Program-made: the position numbers and the translations under genes
The notes under the pieces: model-generated
What the model was told of the DNA's origin: nothing
Databases searched by the model: none
Seen by the model: the letters and a program-made list of their open reading frames with translations, nothing else
Source of the DNA: an uncultured Flavobacteriales bacterium
GTDB taxonomy: Bacteria; Bacteroidota; Bacteroidia; Flavobacteriales; Schleiferiaceae
Assembly (NCBI GenBank): GCA_913055685.1
Contig: CAJXKC010000004.1
Span: 62,001 to 126,000 of the forward strand
DNA length: 64,000 nucleotides
Direction of reading: 5' to 3'
Part shown: positions 53,764-63,163 of the stretch, piece after piece
How the letters are laid out: every line of letters starts with the position of its first letter
Position numbering within the stretch: position 1 is the first letter of the stretch

Positions 53764-55085
53764 TGGAAGAGTTTTTAGCCTACAGTATTACCCTTTTAAT
53801 TTCACTGGCCATAGTGCTCTACTATTGGCGCGGTCACGCTAAGAAAAGCGCCCAAGTAAAAGCGAAGGTGGCCCAGGCCAAGGAGGAAGGACGTTTCGAA
53901 CCTGTTTCATTGCATCCTTATATCGATCCCAATTTATGCCTAGGTAGCGGTGCATGTGTTAGAGCCTGCCCCGAAGAAGATATTCTGGGGCTAATAAATG
54001 GTAAAGCCACCGTAATTAACGCCAGTAGCTGTATTGGTCACGGGGCCTGTTTTCATGCTTGTCCTGTTGAAGCAATCAGTTTGCGAATTGGTACCGAAAC
54101 AAGGGGAGTAGACTTACCCCATATTAAACCTGACTATGAAACCAATGTCCCCGGAATATACATCGCGGGTGAATTGGGGGGCATGGGCCTCATTAAAAAT
54201 AGTGCCGAACAGGGCATGCAAGCCGTCACAAATTTAGAAAAGCATTTAGTCAAGAACCATCCTATGGAGCAAGACCTCCTTATCGTTGGAGCTGGCCCTG
54301 CGGGTATTGCCGCGGCCTTAAAAGCCAAAGAATTAGGACTAAAATTTCGCATTCTTGAGCAAGAATCCTTGGGCGGCACGGTCTTTACTTTTCCGCGCGA
54401 TAAGGTGGTAATGACCCAACCGGTTGAGCTACCTTTTTACGGTAAGCTCAAACTTTACAATACCTCTAAGCAAGAATTACTGGCAATTTGGCTTGATTTA
54501 CTGGAATCCAACCAAATTAAAATTGAGGAGCATTGCAAGGTAAATGGCATTCAAGAACTAGGGCCTTACCAGTTTAGTATAAACACCAACAAGGGTGAAG
54601 ACATTAAAGCGGCTTCGGTTCTTTTAGCTATTGGGAGGCGAGGCACTCCGCGTAAACTGGGGATTCCGGGCGAGGAAAGTACCAAGGTTGCTTACCGCCT
54701 ATTAGATAGCGAGCAAATTGAGGGTCTCAAGATTATTGTGGTGGGAGGCGGCGATTCGGCGGTTGAGTCGGCCTTATTACTAATGGATAAAAACCAGGTA
54801 ATTCTCAGTTACCGAAAGGAGCATTTTGCCCGCATTAAAAAACAAAATCAAAGCAAATTGGAAGCGGCTCTGGCCGAAGGTAAAATTGAGCTGAAACTAG
54901 CTTCCAATCTAATGGAAATAAAGGAGGAGCGGGTTTTACTTCGCAATAGTGCGGGGGAAGAAGAAAGCCTTGAAAATGACAAGGTTTACATTTTTATCGG
55001 TGGCGAATTACCCTTACCTTTCTTGAAGGAATGCGGCATCGAAGTGGAAAAAACCTTTGGTAAAGTGCTTAAGAAGTATCGATGA
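53763..55085 (+). CDS. membrane-tethered ferredoxin/FAD-dependent oxidoreductase
   Basis: 440 residues from the ATG overlapping the previous stop. N-terminal membrane helix (about 7-21), then a two-cluster ferredoxin region and a thioredoxin-reductase-like flavoprotein domain with FAD motif LLIVGAGPAGIAAALKA, NAD(P) motif IIVVGGGDSAVESAL and the GEESTKVAYRL region; the CxxC redox pair of TrxR is absent. The Fe-S motifs are odd: C59-L-G-S62-G-A-C65-VRA-C69-P and C90-I-G-H93-G-A-C96-FHA-C100-P, each lacking the usual second cysteine (Ser and His instead). It probably links NAD(P)H or a quinone to the membrane cytochrome. It overlaps the 20-heme cytochrome gene by 4 bp. Confidence 0.85.
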   Translation: MEEFLAYSITLLISLAIVLYYWRGHAKKSAQVKAKVAQAKEEGRFEPVSLHPYIDPNLCLGSGACVRACPEEDILGLINGKATVINASSCIGHGACFHACPVEAISLRIGTETRGVDLPHIKPDYETNVPGIYIAGELGGMGLIKNSAEQGMQAVTNLEKHLVKNHPMEQDLLIVGAGPAGIAAALKAKELGLKFRILEQESLGGTVFTFPRDKVVMTQPVELPFYGKLKLYNTSKQELLAIWLDLLESNQIKIEEHCKVNGIQELGPYQFSINTNKGEDIKAASVLLAIGRRGTPRKLGIPGEESTKVAYRLLDSEQIEGLKIIVVGGGDSAVESALLLMDKNQVILSYRKEHFARIKKQNQSKLEAALAEGKIELKLASNLMEIKEERVLLRNSAGEEESLENDKVYIFIGGELPLPFLKECGIEVEKTFGKVLKKYR

Positions 55086-56671
55086 AAACATGGTTGGGCA
55101 TAGTATTAATCCTCCTAGGCTTTACGAGCTGGGGGCAATTTTCGCCGGGTAAACTCAGCCGGGCGCATGCCGACCTGGAAGGTTTATCGAATTGCACCCA
55201 GTGTCATGAATTAGGGAAAAAGGTTTCGGATGCCAAATGCCTCGACTGCCATAAAGAGCTTAGTTCTTTATTGGATGCGAATCGAGGTTACCACGCTTCC
55301 GCTGATGTTAAATCTCAGTCCTGTATAAAGTGCCATAGCGAACACCATGGCCGCGACTTTAATATGGTGCGTTTTGACACCATTAATTTCGCACATCAAC
55401 TCACGGGCTATAAATTAGAAGGTGCGCATCAAAAGGTTGATTGCCGTGAATGTCATAAACCCGATTACATAGGCGATACGGAGCTTGCTAAGCGCACCGG
55501 TACCTATCTGGGTTTGGAAGAAGCCTGCCTAAGCTGCCATGTCGATTACCATCAACAAACTTTAGGCGAAGACTGCCTTGCCTGTCATCGCTATGAATCC
55601 TTTGAGGAAGCCCCTCGTTTCGATCATCAAAAAACTAAATTCCCTTTAAAGGGAGCTCATAGGCAGGTAAGCTGTGAGGAATGCCATCCTAAATCTATTC
55701 AGCAAAAGCGAGAGTTCCAGGCTTTTAACGGAATCGCTTTTAGTGCTTGCACCGATTGCCATCAGGATGCGCATCAAGGAAAGTTTGGGCCAAAATGTAC
55801 CGATTGCCACAATGAACAATCTTGGTCAAAGCTCAAAGCTTCCAATCGATTCGATCATAATCTTACCCACTATCCCTTAGTGGGTTTACACCGCACGGTA
55901 GCTTGTGCGGATTGCCATAGTGGGGGCGACTTCAAGCGAAAGCTTACTTTTGAGCGTTGTACCGACTGCCATGAAAACTACCACCAGGAGGAAATAGAGG
56001 ACCTAAGCTTAGGTATTAAAGATTGTTCGGACTGCCATAGTCTCCAGAAGGACTTTAGCTATTCTTCTTTTGGTATTTTAGAGCACGACGATAGCGATTT
56101 TCCATTAGAAGGAGCCCATTTAGCAACCCCTTGTTTTGCTTGTCATAAGGAAGATGAGATTAGTCGCTGGGATTTTGCTTTTGAATCGAATAATTGTGTG
56201 GCCTGTCATGAAGATATTCACCGCAATTACATCGATGCGAAATATTACCCTGATCAAGATTGCCAGGCCTGCCATAACTCCGAAAATTGGCAGCAGCTTA
56301 GCTTTGATCATACGCAAACCGACTGGCCTTTAGAAGGGGCTCATGCCCAAACGAATTGCGCTGCCTGCCATTTCCCTGAGGGAGGAGAACAACGGTTTGT
56401 GGATATAGATCAGCAATGCCAATCTTGCCACGATAATAGCCATGGCAATCAATTCGGTGCCCTCGATAAGGTGGACTGCACCAGCTGCCATCGGGCGGCT
56501 ATGGATTGGCAAGCTTATAACTTCGATCATCAAAAAACACAATTCCCCTTAGAGGGTAAACATGCCGAAATTGACTGTGCTGCCTGTCATAAGGTTCAGG
56601 CTGAGCTTCCCGAACAGGGACCTTTATACACCATTAAAAAATTCGAATGTTTAGATTGCCACGCTTCTTAA
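55082..56671 (+). CDS. multiheme cytochrome c with 20 CxxCH sites
   Basis: 529 residues with a signal peptide (WLGIVLILLGFTSWGQ). I count 20 CxxCH heme-attachment motifs (for example NCTQCH, KCLDCH, DCAACH). Many are preceded by a repeated unit of about 70 residues reading FDHxxTxFPLEGAHxxxxCxxCH; the FDH and GAH histidines are candidate distal heme ligands. Exported, c-type, probably periplasmic or at the outer membrane; no T9SS domain and no lipobox. It overlaps the following cytochrome gene by 25 bp. Likely a long-range electron wire; electron donor and acceptor unknown. Confidence 0.92.
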   Translation: MKTWLGIVLILLGFTSWGQFSPGKLSRAHADLEGLSNCTQCHELGKKVSDAKCLDCHKELSSLLDANRGYHASADVKSQSCIKCHSEHHGRDFNMVRFDTINFAHQLTGYKLEGAHQKVDCRECHKPDYIGDTELAKRTGTYLGLEEACLSCHVDYHQQTLGEDCLACHRYESFEEAPRFDHQKTKFPLKGAHRQVSCEECHPKSIQQKREFQAFNGIAFSACTDCHQDAHQGKFGPKCTDCHNEQSWSKLKASNRFDHNLTHYPLVGLHRTVACADCHSGGDFKRKLTFERCTDCHENYHQEEIEDLSLGIKDCSDCHSLQKDFSYSSFGILEHDDSDFPLEGAHLATPCFACHKEDEISRWDFAFESNNCVACHEDIHRNYIDAKYYPDQDCQACHNSENWQQLSFDHTQTDWPLEGAHAQTNCAACHFPEGGEQRFVDIDQQCQSCHDNSHGNQFGALDKVDCTSCHRAAMDWQAYNFDHQKTQFPLEGKHAEIDCAACHKVQAELPEQGPLYTIKKFECLDCHAS

Positions 56672-57666
56672 TATTCTTCTGGTCTTTCGCCTTATGGGCC
56701 CAGAATCCGCATGGTGATGATTTTCGCATCAATTGTGCCGATTGCCATAACTCTGGATCTTGGCAGGTGGATTACGCTACCATTAACTTTGACCACAGCA
56801 AGCAAACTGGTTTTGAGCTAGAAGGAAGACATGCTGAGGTAAATTGCATGGACTGCCATCAGCAATTAAACTTCAAAGGCCTCGAGGCAAATTGCGTCTC
56901 TTGTCACACCGATGTGCATGAAATGACCGTGGGCGACGACTGCGTGCGTTGCCATAACAGTGATTCATGGTTGGTTTTTGCCATACCCGAGATGCACGAA
57001 CAGAATGGCTTTCCCCTAATGGGTGCGCATGTTACCCTTGCCTGTGTAGATTGCCACAAATCGGATAATAACCTGGCTTGGCAGCGTATTGGTAATGAAT
57101 GTATTGACTGCCACCGAGAAGACTATACGGCGACGCAAAACCCGAATCACTTGAGCTCAGGTTTTGGCACCGATTGCATTCAGTGCCACGAACCAATGAG
57201 TCGCGATTGGGGTGGGGATAATTTCCACTATTTCTTTCCGCTCACCGGCGGACACGATATGCTCGAATGCATGGATTGCCACCAAAGTACTAGCTACAAT
57301 CAAATTGAAGCGGTATGTGCCTCCTGTCATATCGAAGATTACAATAATGCTAGTCAGCCTAACCACATTAGCTCTGGCTTTCCGGTCGAATGTACCCTTT
57401 GCCATAACACCAATCCCGGTTGGTCCCCTGCTAGTTTTAGGAGTCACGACGACAATTATTTCCCCATCTATAGCGGTCGCCACGCAGGGGTCTGGAACTC
57501 TTGTGCCGAATGCCATTTAAACCCTTCTAACTTTAGTAGTTTTAGCTGTATCGACTGCCATGAGCATAGCAATGAAAACGAAATGCGCGATGAGCATGAC
57601 GATGTTGGAGGTTTCCGTTTCGAAAGTACTGCCTGTTACAATTGTCACCCGCGCGGCGAAGAATAA
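56647..57666 (+). CDS. multiheme cytochrome c with 13 CxxCH sites
   Basis: 339 residues. The ATG at 56647 lies within the 3' end of the 20-heme gene and gives a good signal peptide (FLIFFWSFALWAQ). I count 13 CxxCH motifs (for example NCADCH, ACVDCH, SCIDCH, ACYNCH). The same FDHxx..FxLxGxH repeat occurs in at least four copies, so the two cytochromes come from a common repeat. Two near-copies of PNHLSSGF/PNHISSGF frame the middle part. It is followed by the beta-barrel gene with TAATG overlap, suggesting a complex with that outer-membrane protein. Confidence 0.92.
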   Translation: MFRLPRFLIFFWSFALWAQNPHGDDFRINCADCHNSGSWQVDYATINFDHSKQTGFELEGRHAEVNCMDCHQQLNFKGLEANCVSCHTDVHEMTVGDDCVRCHNSDSWLVFAIPEMHEQNGFPLMGAHVTLACVDCHKSDNNLAWQRIGNECIDCHREDYTATQNPNHLSSGFGTDCIQCHEPMSRDWGGDNFHYFFPLTGGHDMLECMDCHQSTSYNQIEAVCASCHIEDYNNASQPNHISSGFPVECTLCHNTNPGWSPASFRSHDDNYFPIYSGRHAGVWNSCAECHLNPSNFSSFSCIDCHEHSNENEMRDEHDDVGGFRFESTACYNCHPRGEE

Positions 57667-59279
57667 TGCGCTGGACTATTTACATATCGCTGGCGATCAT
57701 AAGTCTTCAAGCTAAAGCCCAAGTGCTCGAAGGTACCGTATCGTACCTTAATGCTTCTAATGTTTACTTACGCTTTGAAAGCACCGAAAAACTAGAGCTT
57801 GGGGATACTTTGTACCGAGATGCGCAGCAAAAGGAACCCTGTTTGTTTATCCTCAAGAAATCTTCCCTTTCCGCACTTTGCGAAGCTATCGCCGATTGCG
57901 ATCTGGAAAAAGGCCAAAGGCTTTACACGAAACCTTATCCACAATCACCAGAAAAGCGAAAAGAGCGAGAAGAGATTGCGGAAAGCTTAAAGACCGAACC
58001 ATCTGCTTCCCCTGAAGATAGCCTAAGGCAAGCCAAGCAGGCTAATCCTCAATTTAGCAAGGGAGCGCCCCAGCAGTCAAACTTTCGCGCGCGAATTTCG
58101 TATGATAATGCCAGTACCTACCGCCTCGACGATTTCCGGGCTAATATGCGAAATGTACTGCGCAGCTCGGTTAGTTGGGATAGCCTGGGGGGACGCGATT
58201 TAAGATTGGAGACCTATTTTAATTTCCAGCACTTTCAACGCTCCTATGAAACTGAGGCAGACCCCTACCGGCTCAACTTTTACAATTTAGCATTGGTCTA
58301 CAGACGGGGGCAGCAGCAGTTTGTTTTGGGTCGCAGGGTAAATCGCCGCATTTCCTCTTTGGGCGCTATCGACGGCCTGCAATACGAATACCGCTGGAAG
58401 AATTTTAGCTTGGGTGCTATTGCTGGCAGTAGACCCGACTTCGAGACTTTTGGTTATAACCCTAAATTGATGCAGTTTGGTGCTTATTCGGCTTATGATT
58501 ACCAAAAGGGGAAATTCAATTTGCAAAGTACCTTAGGATGGGTGCAGCAGAATAATAATGGCGGCATAGACCGACGGTATGTTTACACTCAGAATAGTTT
58601 AAGCTATGGCGATTGGCTCTGGTTCTCATCGGCCGAAATAGATTTGTACCAGAATTTTGATACCGCTACCGCTCAATCCGATTTTAAACTGACTTCCCTC
58701 TACCTTTCATTGCGCTATCGATTTAATGCCAAGCTCAATCTCTTTGTGTCTTACGATAATCGGCAGCAGCTCATCTTTTTCCAGCAGTACGACTCAGAGG
58801 TGGAACGCCTTTTGGCCGAACAGGGGACTCGGCAAGGCCTGCGCTTTAGGCTTAACTACCGAATTTTTAAATCTACCCAGCTTGGCCTCAGCTACAATAT
58901 TCGCTTGGCTTCAAATCCGAATGAAGGTTCAGAGAATTACTCGGCCTATATTAGCCAGACTTTGCCCTGGATTGGTGGCACACTCAGCTATCGTTTTAAT
59001 TTAAATCAGACCTATTTCTTGAACTCTGAAATTAATGCCTTGCGCTACAGCCGCTATTGGCGTTCCAATAAATTATACACGGCCCTTTACTTTAGGTATC
59101 TGAGTTACCTTTATCCCGAGCGTGAAATTGTTTTAGATCCCATTATGTATGCCGGAGCAGAATGTTCGTATCGATTTGAAAATGATTGGAGCTTAGGCCT
59201 CTTGGCCGAGTACAACCTGAATTATCAAGCCGATTTAATTCGTTTTAACCTTAGACTGACCAAAAACCTAAAATTTTAG
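57666..59279 (+). CDS. outer-membrane beta-barrel protein of the cytochrome operon
   Basis: 537 residues from the ATG at 57666, overlapping the previous stop. Signal peptide IYISLAIISLQAKAQ, then a small N-terminal beta domain (VLEGTVSYLNASNVYLRFES, about 20-95), a charged linker (about 100-150), and then about 380 residues of alternating amphipathic strands (FRARISYDNAS, LRLETYFNFQHF, LYLSLRYRFNAKLNLFVSY) ending in LRLTKNLKF with a terminal Phe. That is a porin-like barrel of about 20-24 strands. In porin-cytochrome conduits such a barrel houses a multiheme cytochrome; here that is inference from gene order. Confidence 0.8.
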   Translation: MRWTIYISLAIISLQAKAQVLEGTVSYLNASNVYLRFESTEKLELGDTLYRDAQQKEPCLFILKKSSLSALCEAIADCDLEKGQRLYTKPYPQSPEKRKEREEIAESLKTEPSASPEDSLRQAKQANPQFSKGAPQQSNFRARISYDNASTYRLDDFRANMRNVLRSSVSWDSLGGRDLRLETYFNFQHFQRSYETEADPYRLNFYNLALVYRRGQQQFVLGRRVNRRISSLGAIDGLQYEYRWKNFSLGAIAGSRPDFETFGYNPKLMQFGAYSAYDYQKGKFNLQSTLGWVQQNNNGGIDRRYVYTQNSLSYGDWLWFSSAEIDLYQNFDTATAQSDFKLTSLYLSLRYRFNAKLNLFVSYDNRQQLIFFQQYDSEVERLLAEQGTRQGLRFRLNYRIFKSTQLGLSYNIRLASNPNEGSENYSAYISQTLPWIGGTLSYRFNLNQTYFLNSEINALRYSRYWRSNKLYTALYFRYLSYLYPEREIVLDPIMYAGAECSYRFENDWSLGLLAEYNLNYQADLIRFNLRLTKNLKF

Positions 59280-59280
59280 A

Positions 59281-60054
59281 ATGAAGTTTCAAAGCAAGCT
59301 TTTCCTCTTCCTTTTTTCTTTCACTATTGCCTGTAACAATGGCCCAGAGGTACTAGAGGCACAGGAGGCAGTACCCGAGGCAGAGGCCATCTTTAAAGCC
59401 CCATCAAATCAAACCCAAGAAGTAGCTAGTTCTCCAAATAGCCGCCATAAGGTTCTTTTAATAGATTCCTTGCAAGGAGAGAAGTACTCCTATTTTAAGG
59501 TTCGGGAAGCAGAAAAAGAATTTTGGATTGCTACGATGAAGGTAAACTTACCCTTGCAAAGCGAATATCTTTTTGATAAAGGCCTCTTTAAAACCAATTA
59601 TTATTCGAGTGAGTTTAATCGCAATTTTCAGGAAATCTATTTGGTTTCCGATTTAAGGCCTGCCCAAAAGCATGGCGGAACGGTAGGTAATGCGATAGAA
59701 ACGTTGGTAAAAGGAGGGAATTCTAAAACATCAAGTACGATTCCTTCAGAAAGTAGCCTCGAACGTGAAGGCTCTATTAAAATCCGTGAGCTAATAAGTA
59801 ATGCCGATAAATATGTGGGGCAGGAGGTGCAGCTTACGGCTAAAGTCACTAAGATTAATGCCAATATTATGGATCGCAATTGGCTCCATCTGCAAGATGG
59901 TAGCTTCGACAGTTTTGATATGGTCGCTACTAGTTTAGAGGCGGTACCAGCCGGACACATCATAACCATTAAAGCCAAATTAGCTAAGGATGTTAACTTC
60001 GGTGCGGGTTACAGCTACGACTTCATCTTGCAGAATGCGCAATTAGTGAAATAG
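59281..60054 (+). CDS. lipoprotein with C-terminal OB-fold-like domain
   Basis: 257 residues. Lipoprotein signal with lipobox (SFTIAC, Cys18), a Glu/Ala-rich linker, a middle beta domain containing KVLLIDSLQGEKYSYFKVRE, another linker, and a C-terminal OB-like domain (about 165-257) with IKIRELISNADKYVGQEVQL, WLHLQDGS and HIITIKAKLAKDVNFGAGY. Similar small OB proteins accompany cytochrome clusters in other bacteria. It lies 1 bp after the barrel gene and 3 bp before the cytochrome c synthetase gene. Function unknown; possibly heme handling or complex assembly. Confidence 0.75.
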   Translation: MKFQSKLFLFLFSFTIACNNGPEVLEAQEAVPEAEAIFKAPSNQTQEVASSPNSRHKVLLIDSLQGEKYSYFKVREAEKEFWIATMKVNLPLQSEYLFDKGLFKTNYYSSEFNRNFQEIYLVSDLRPAQKHGGTVGNAIETLVKGGNSKTSSTIPSESSLEREGSIKIRELISNADKYVGQEVQLTAKVTKINANIMDRNWLHLQDGSFDSFDMVATSLEAVPAGHIITIKAKLAKDVNFGAGYSYDFILQNAQLVK

Positions 60055-60057
60055 CTT

Positions 60058-63000
60058 ATGAAGAAGATTATTGATGCGCTTTTCGGCCGAAAGGCGGCCC
60101 TTTTTTACATTTTGGCCTTTGCGATTGCTATTGGCGCGGCAACCTTTATTGAAAACGACTACGGTACCGACTCGGCACAAAAGGTAATTTACCAAGCTTG
60201 GTGGTTCGAACTCCTGCTTCTTGCTTTTAGCCTTAGTCTAGTTAAGAATATCATTGATTTTAAACTAATCAGCCGCCGTATGTGGGCGGTTTTATTGTTT
60301 CATCTTTCCTTTCTAATTATTCTTTTAGGTGCGGCCATCACTCGTTTCAGTGGATTTGAAGGGATGATGCATATCCGGGAAGGAGATACTAGTAATCGCT
60401 TTGTGAGTAGTGAAAGCTATCTCAAGTTTGACTTCCAGAAAGGGGGACAAAGCTTTGCCGTTGAGGAGCCCGTACTTTGGTCGAGCTTAGGTTCCAATTC
60501 TTTCGAAAAATCCTACCAAATAGGAAAGCAGCGGATTGATATTCGCCTGAAAGACCTTACCGTAAACCCCGCCTATGATATTATTGCTGATGAAGAAGGA
60601 AAACCGATCTTAAAATTGGTCTTCGGCGGTGCTGCTGGTCGCGATGAATATGCCCTCCGCTACGGCGAGCATCTAGACCTTCAAGGCATTCATTTTAATT
60701 TTTCGGATCTACCTGAACCAGGTTCTTTTAACATTATTCTGGGGGATAGTGGTCCGCTAGTACTCACCGCCCAGCCCTACCAGTATATGCGCATGGCCAA
60801 TCGAGCTATTGATAGCATTAAGGGCGATACTTTAAGTCCTTTGGCTTTACGAAGCCTATACTCCTATGCGGGTCGTTCATTTGTATTTGGTGATTACCTA
60901 CCGTCCGGTCGCTTGCAGCGCTACAGTGAAAGTGCGAAAATCAAGAATGAAAGCAGTATTGGCCTAAATTTAGAAGTGCAAGTAGGCGAAGAAAGGCAGC
61001 TGGTTTATTTGGAAGGCGCTAAGGGCTATCTTGGTGAGCCTAAAAGCTTGGAAATGGCCGATTTACAAATAAATCTCGCTTATGGTGCAAAGTTGAGAAG
61101 CTTACCCTTCAGCTTAAAGCTGTACGATTTTCAAATGGAACGTTATCCCGGCACTAATTCGCCGGCTTCCTATGCCAGTGAAGTGCAGTTAATCGATAGC
61201 GAAGAAGGAATTCAAAGCGACTATCGCATTTACATGAATAATATTTTAAGTCACCGTGGCTACCGTTTCTTCCAATCTTCTTACGATCGCGACGAAAGGG
61301 GAACTTATTTATCGGTCAACCACGATTTCTGGGGAACCTGGATCAGTTATCTGGGCTACTTCCTGCTTACCTTAGGGATGGTATGGACCCTCTTTAGTAA
61401 AGAAAGTCGTTTTAGCATGCTAGCCCAACAGATAAAAAGGATAAGGGCCAAAAGGGGAGCGGCAATGCTCTTAATCCTCTGCAGTTTGCCACTTTTTGCT
61501 CAAGAGCAATTACAAGCCAGTTTACCGCAGGTTTCGGAGCGCCATGCCGAGGCTTTCAGTGAAGTATTGGTTCAGGATATTCGGGGCCGGATGAAGCCTA
61601 TGCATACGCTCAGCAGAGAGGTTATGCGTAAGGTTTATGGAAAGGAAAGCTATCAAGGCCTCAATGCCGAGCAGGTTCTGCTTAGTATCTGGGCCGAAAA
61701 CTCTGCTTGGTATGGGGTACCACTAATTAAAATGCCCTTTCACCCCCGATTCAAAGAGCTAGGTTTCGAGGGCCAGTACCATGCTTATCGCGACTTCTTT
61801 GCCGAAGATGGTTCTTACAAGCTTTCGGCATTAGTGCAGGAGGCTAATAACACTATAGACAAAGAAAAAGGGACTTTCGAAAAGGCTATTTTGAAGCTCG
61901 ATGAAAAGATCAATATTGTAAACATGATGCTATCGGGTTATCTCCTCCGCATCATTCCCCTCGAGGGTGACCCTAATAATACCTGGGTTTCCAATCATGG
62001 TCACGGCGAGCAGCAATCTATTGTGGCTGAAAAATTCTTTCCTACCTACCGCATAGCCTTAATTAAAGGATTCGCGAACGGCGATTTTAGTACCGCCGAT
62101 GGCATCATTCAGGAACTCGTTAAATACCAAGATAAGCAAGATTCAGCCCTTTTACCTTCTCCATTGCAACGCTCCTTGGAGATTCTATTGAATAAGCTTA
62201 ATGTCTTTAATCGTTTAGCCTTTGTTTATCTATTCCTGGGTTTAGCCTTTTTAGTCAGCCTCTTTTTACAAGTCTTTAGACCTAAACTATCCTTAGCTCC
62301 CATCATCAAGCTTCTCGGCCTTTTGCTAATTCTAGCCTTTTTGTTTCACAGCTTTGGATTGGGACTACGTTGGTATGTTTCGGGACGGGCACCATGGAGC
62401 AATGGTTATGAGTCGATGATATATATCGCCTGGACCGCTACCTTGGCGGGAATATTATTTAGTCGAAAATCGGCCGGAGCCATGGCCGCTACCAATGTCC
62501 TTTCGGGTGTCGTCTTATTAATTGCCTATCTCAGCTACTTAAACCCCGAGATCACTCCTCTGGTACCCGTATTAAGGTCCTATTGGTTAACCATTCACGT
62601 GAGTCTCGAGGCGGGATCCTATGGATTTTTAATGCTTGGTGCTATAATTGGTGTCATCAATCTTATCTTGATGATTTTCCTCACCGAAGCCAATAAAAAG
62701 AGTCTCCGCGATATTATTAGCGAAATGACCAAAATTAGTGAGATGACGCTCATAGGAGGCTTGTTTATGTTAAGCGTAGGGACCTACTTAGGCGGAGTGT
62801 GGGCCAATGAAAGTTGGGGACGCTATTGGGGTTGGGACGCCAAAGAAACCTGGGCCCTGGTGTCTATTCTGGTTTATGCCTTTATTCTTCATATGCGCTT
62901 TGTGCCCAAATTAGCCGGATACTTTGCCTTTAATTTCGCGAGCCTTTTTGGTTTGGCTTCAATAATTATGACCTATTACGGCGTAAACTATTACCTCAGT

Positions 63001-63120
63001 GGTTTGCATTCGTATGCCGCGGGCGATCCCGTACCGGTACCTAATTGGGTTTACTATTCGGTAGCTAGCTTGGCGCTGATAAGTGCTTTAGCCTACTGGC
63101 GTCAAAGGAAAATGATTTAG
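60058..63120 (+). CDS. ccsBA: fused ResB-ResC (CcsBA-type) cytochrome c biogenesis protein
   Basis: 1020 residues, as expected for the ResB-ResC fusion. The N-terminal ResB part has three membrane helices (about 14-32, 47-62, 75-93) and a large periplasmic domain; a helix at about 430-450 follows. The C-terminal ResC/CcsA part (about 720-1020) has eight or so helices with the heme-handling WWD motif (WGRYWGWDAKETWA, about 919-932) and flanking histidines (IHVSLEAGSYG, LHMRFVPK). System II heme lyase that delivers heme to the periplasm and attaches it to CxxCH. Being last in the cytochrome operon, it would serve the 33 heme sites encoded just upstream. Confidence 0.93.
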   Translation: MKKIIDALFGRKAALFYILAFAIAIGAATFIENDYGTDSAQKVIYQAWWFELLLLAFSLSLVKNIIDFKLISRRMWAVLLFHLSFLIILLGAAITRFSGFEGMMHIREGDTSNRFVSSESYLKFDFQKGGQSFAVEEPVLWSSLGSNSFEKSYQIGKQRIDIRLKDLTVNPAYDIIADEEGKPILKLVFGGAAGRDEYALRYGEHLDLQGIHFNFSDLPEPGSFNIILGDSGPLVLTAQPYQYMRMANRAIDSIKGDTLSPLALRSLYSYAGRSFVFGDYLPSGRLQRYSESAKIKNESSIGLNLEVQVGEERQLVYLEGAKGYLGEPKSLEMADLQINLAYGAKLRSLPFSLKLYDFQMERYPGTNSPASYASEVQLIDSEEGIQSDYRIYMNNILSHRGYRFFQSSYDRDERGTYLSVNHDFWGTWISYLGYFLLTLGMVWTLFSKESRFSMLAQQIKRIRAKRGAAMLLILCSLPLFAQEQLQASLPQVSERHAEAFSEVLVQDIRGRMKPMHTLSREVMRKVYGKESYQGLNAEQVLLSIWAENSAWYGVPLIKMPFHPRFKELGFEGQYHAYRDFFAEDGSYKLSALVQEANNTIDKEKGTFEKAILKLDEKINIVNMMLSGYLLRIIPLEGDPNNTWVSNHGHGEQQSIVAEKFFPTYRIALIKGFANGDFSTADGIIQELVKYQDKQDSALLPSPLQRSLEILLNKLNVFNRLAFVYLFLGLAFLVSLFLQVFRPKLSLAPIIKLLGLLLILAFLFHSFGLGLRWYVSGRAPWSNGYESMIYIAWTATLAGILFSRKSAGAMAATNVLSGVVLLIAYLSYLNPEITPLVPVLRSYWLTIHVSLEAGSYGFLMLGAIIGVINLILMIFLTEANKKSLRDIISEMTKISEMTLIGGLFMLSVGTYLGGVWANESWGRYWGWDAKETWALVSILVYAFILHMRFVPKLAGYFAFNFASLFGLASIIMTYYGVNYYLSGLHSYAAGDPVPVPNWVYYSVASLALISALAYWRQRKMI

Positions 63121-63163
63121 CGGGCAGCGTCTAAATTCTAGACTCTTGGGTCCTGACTCTAGC

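Noticed and set aside
57157-57520. Frames of about 100-119 codons on both strands inside the 13-heme cytochrome gene
   Set aside because: They are shadows of the CxxCH coding sequence, which has a clear signal peptide and 13 motifs.
63121-63163. Possible terminator between ccsBA and the LOG gene
   Set aside because: Only a 6-bp TTCTAG/CTAGAA match without a T-tract.
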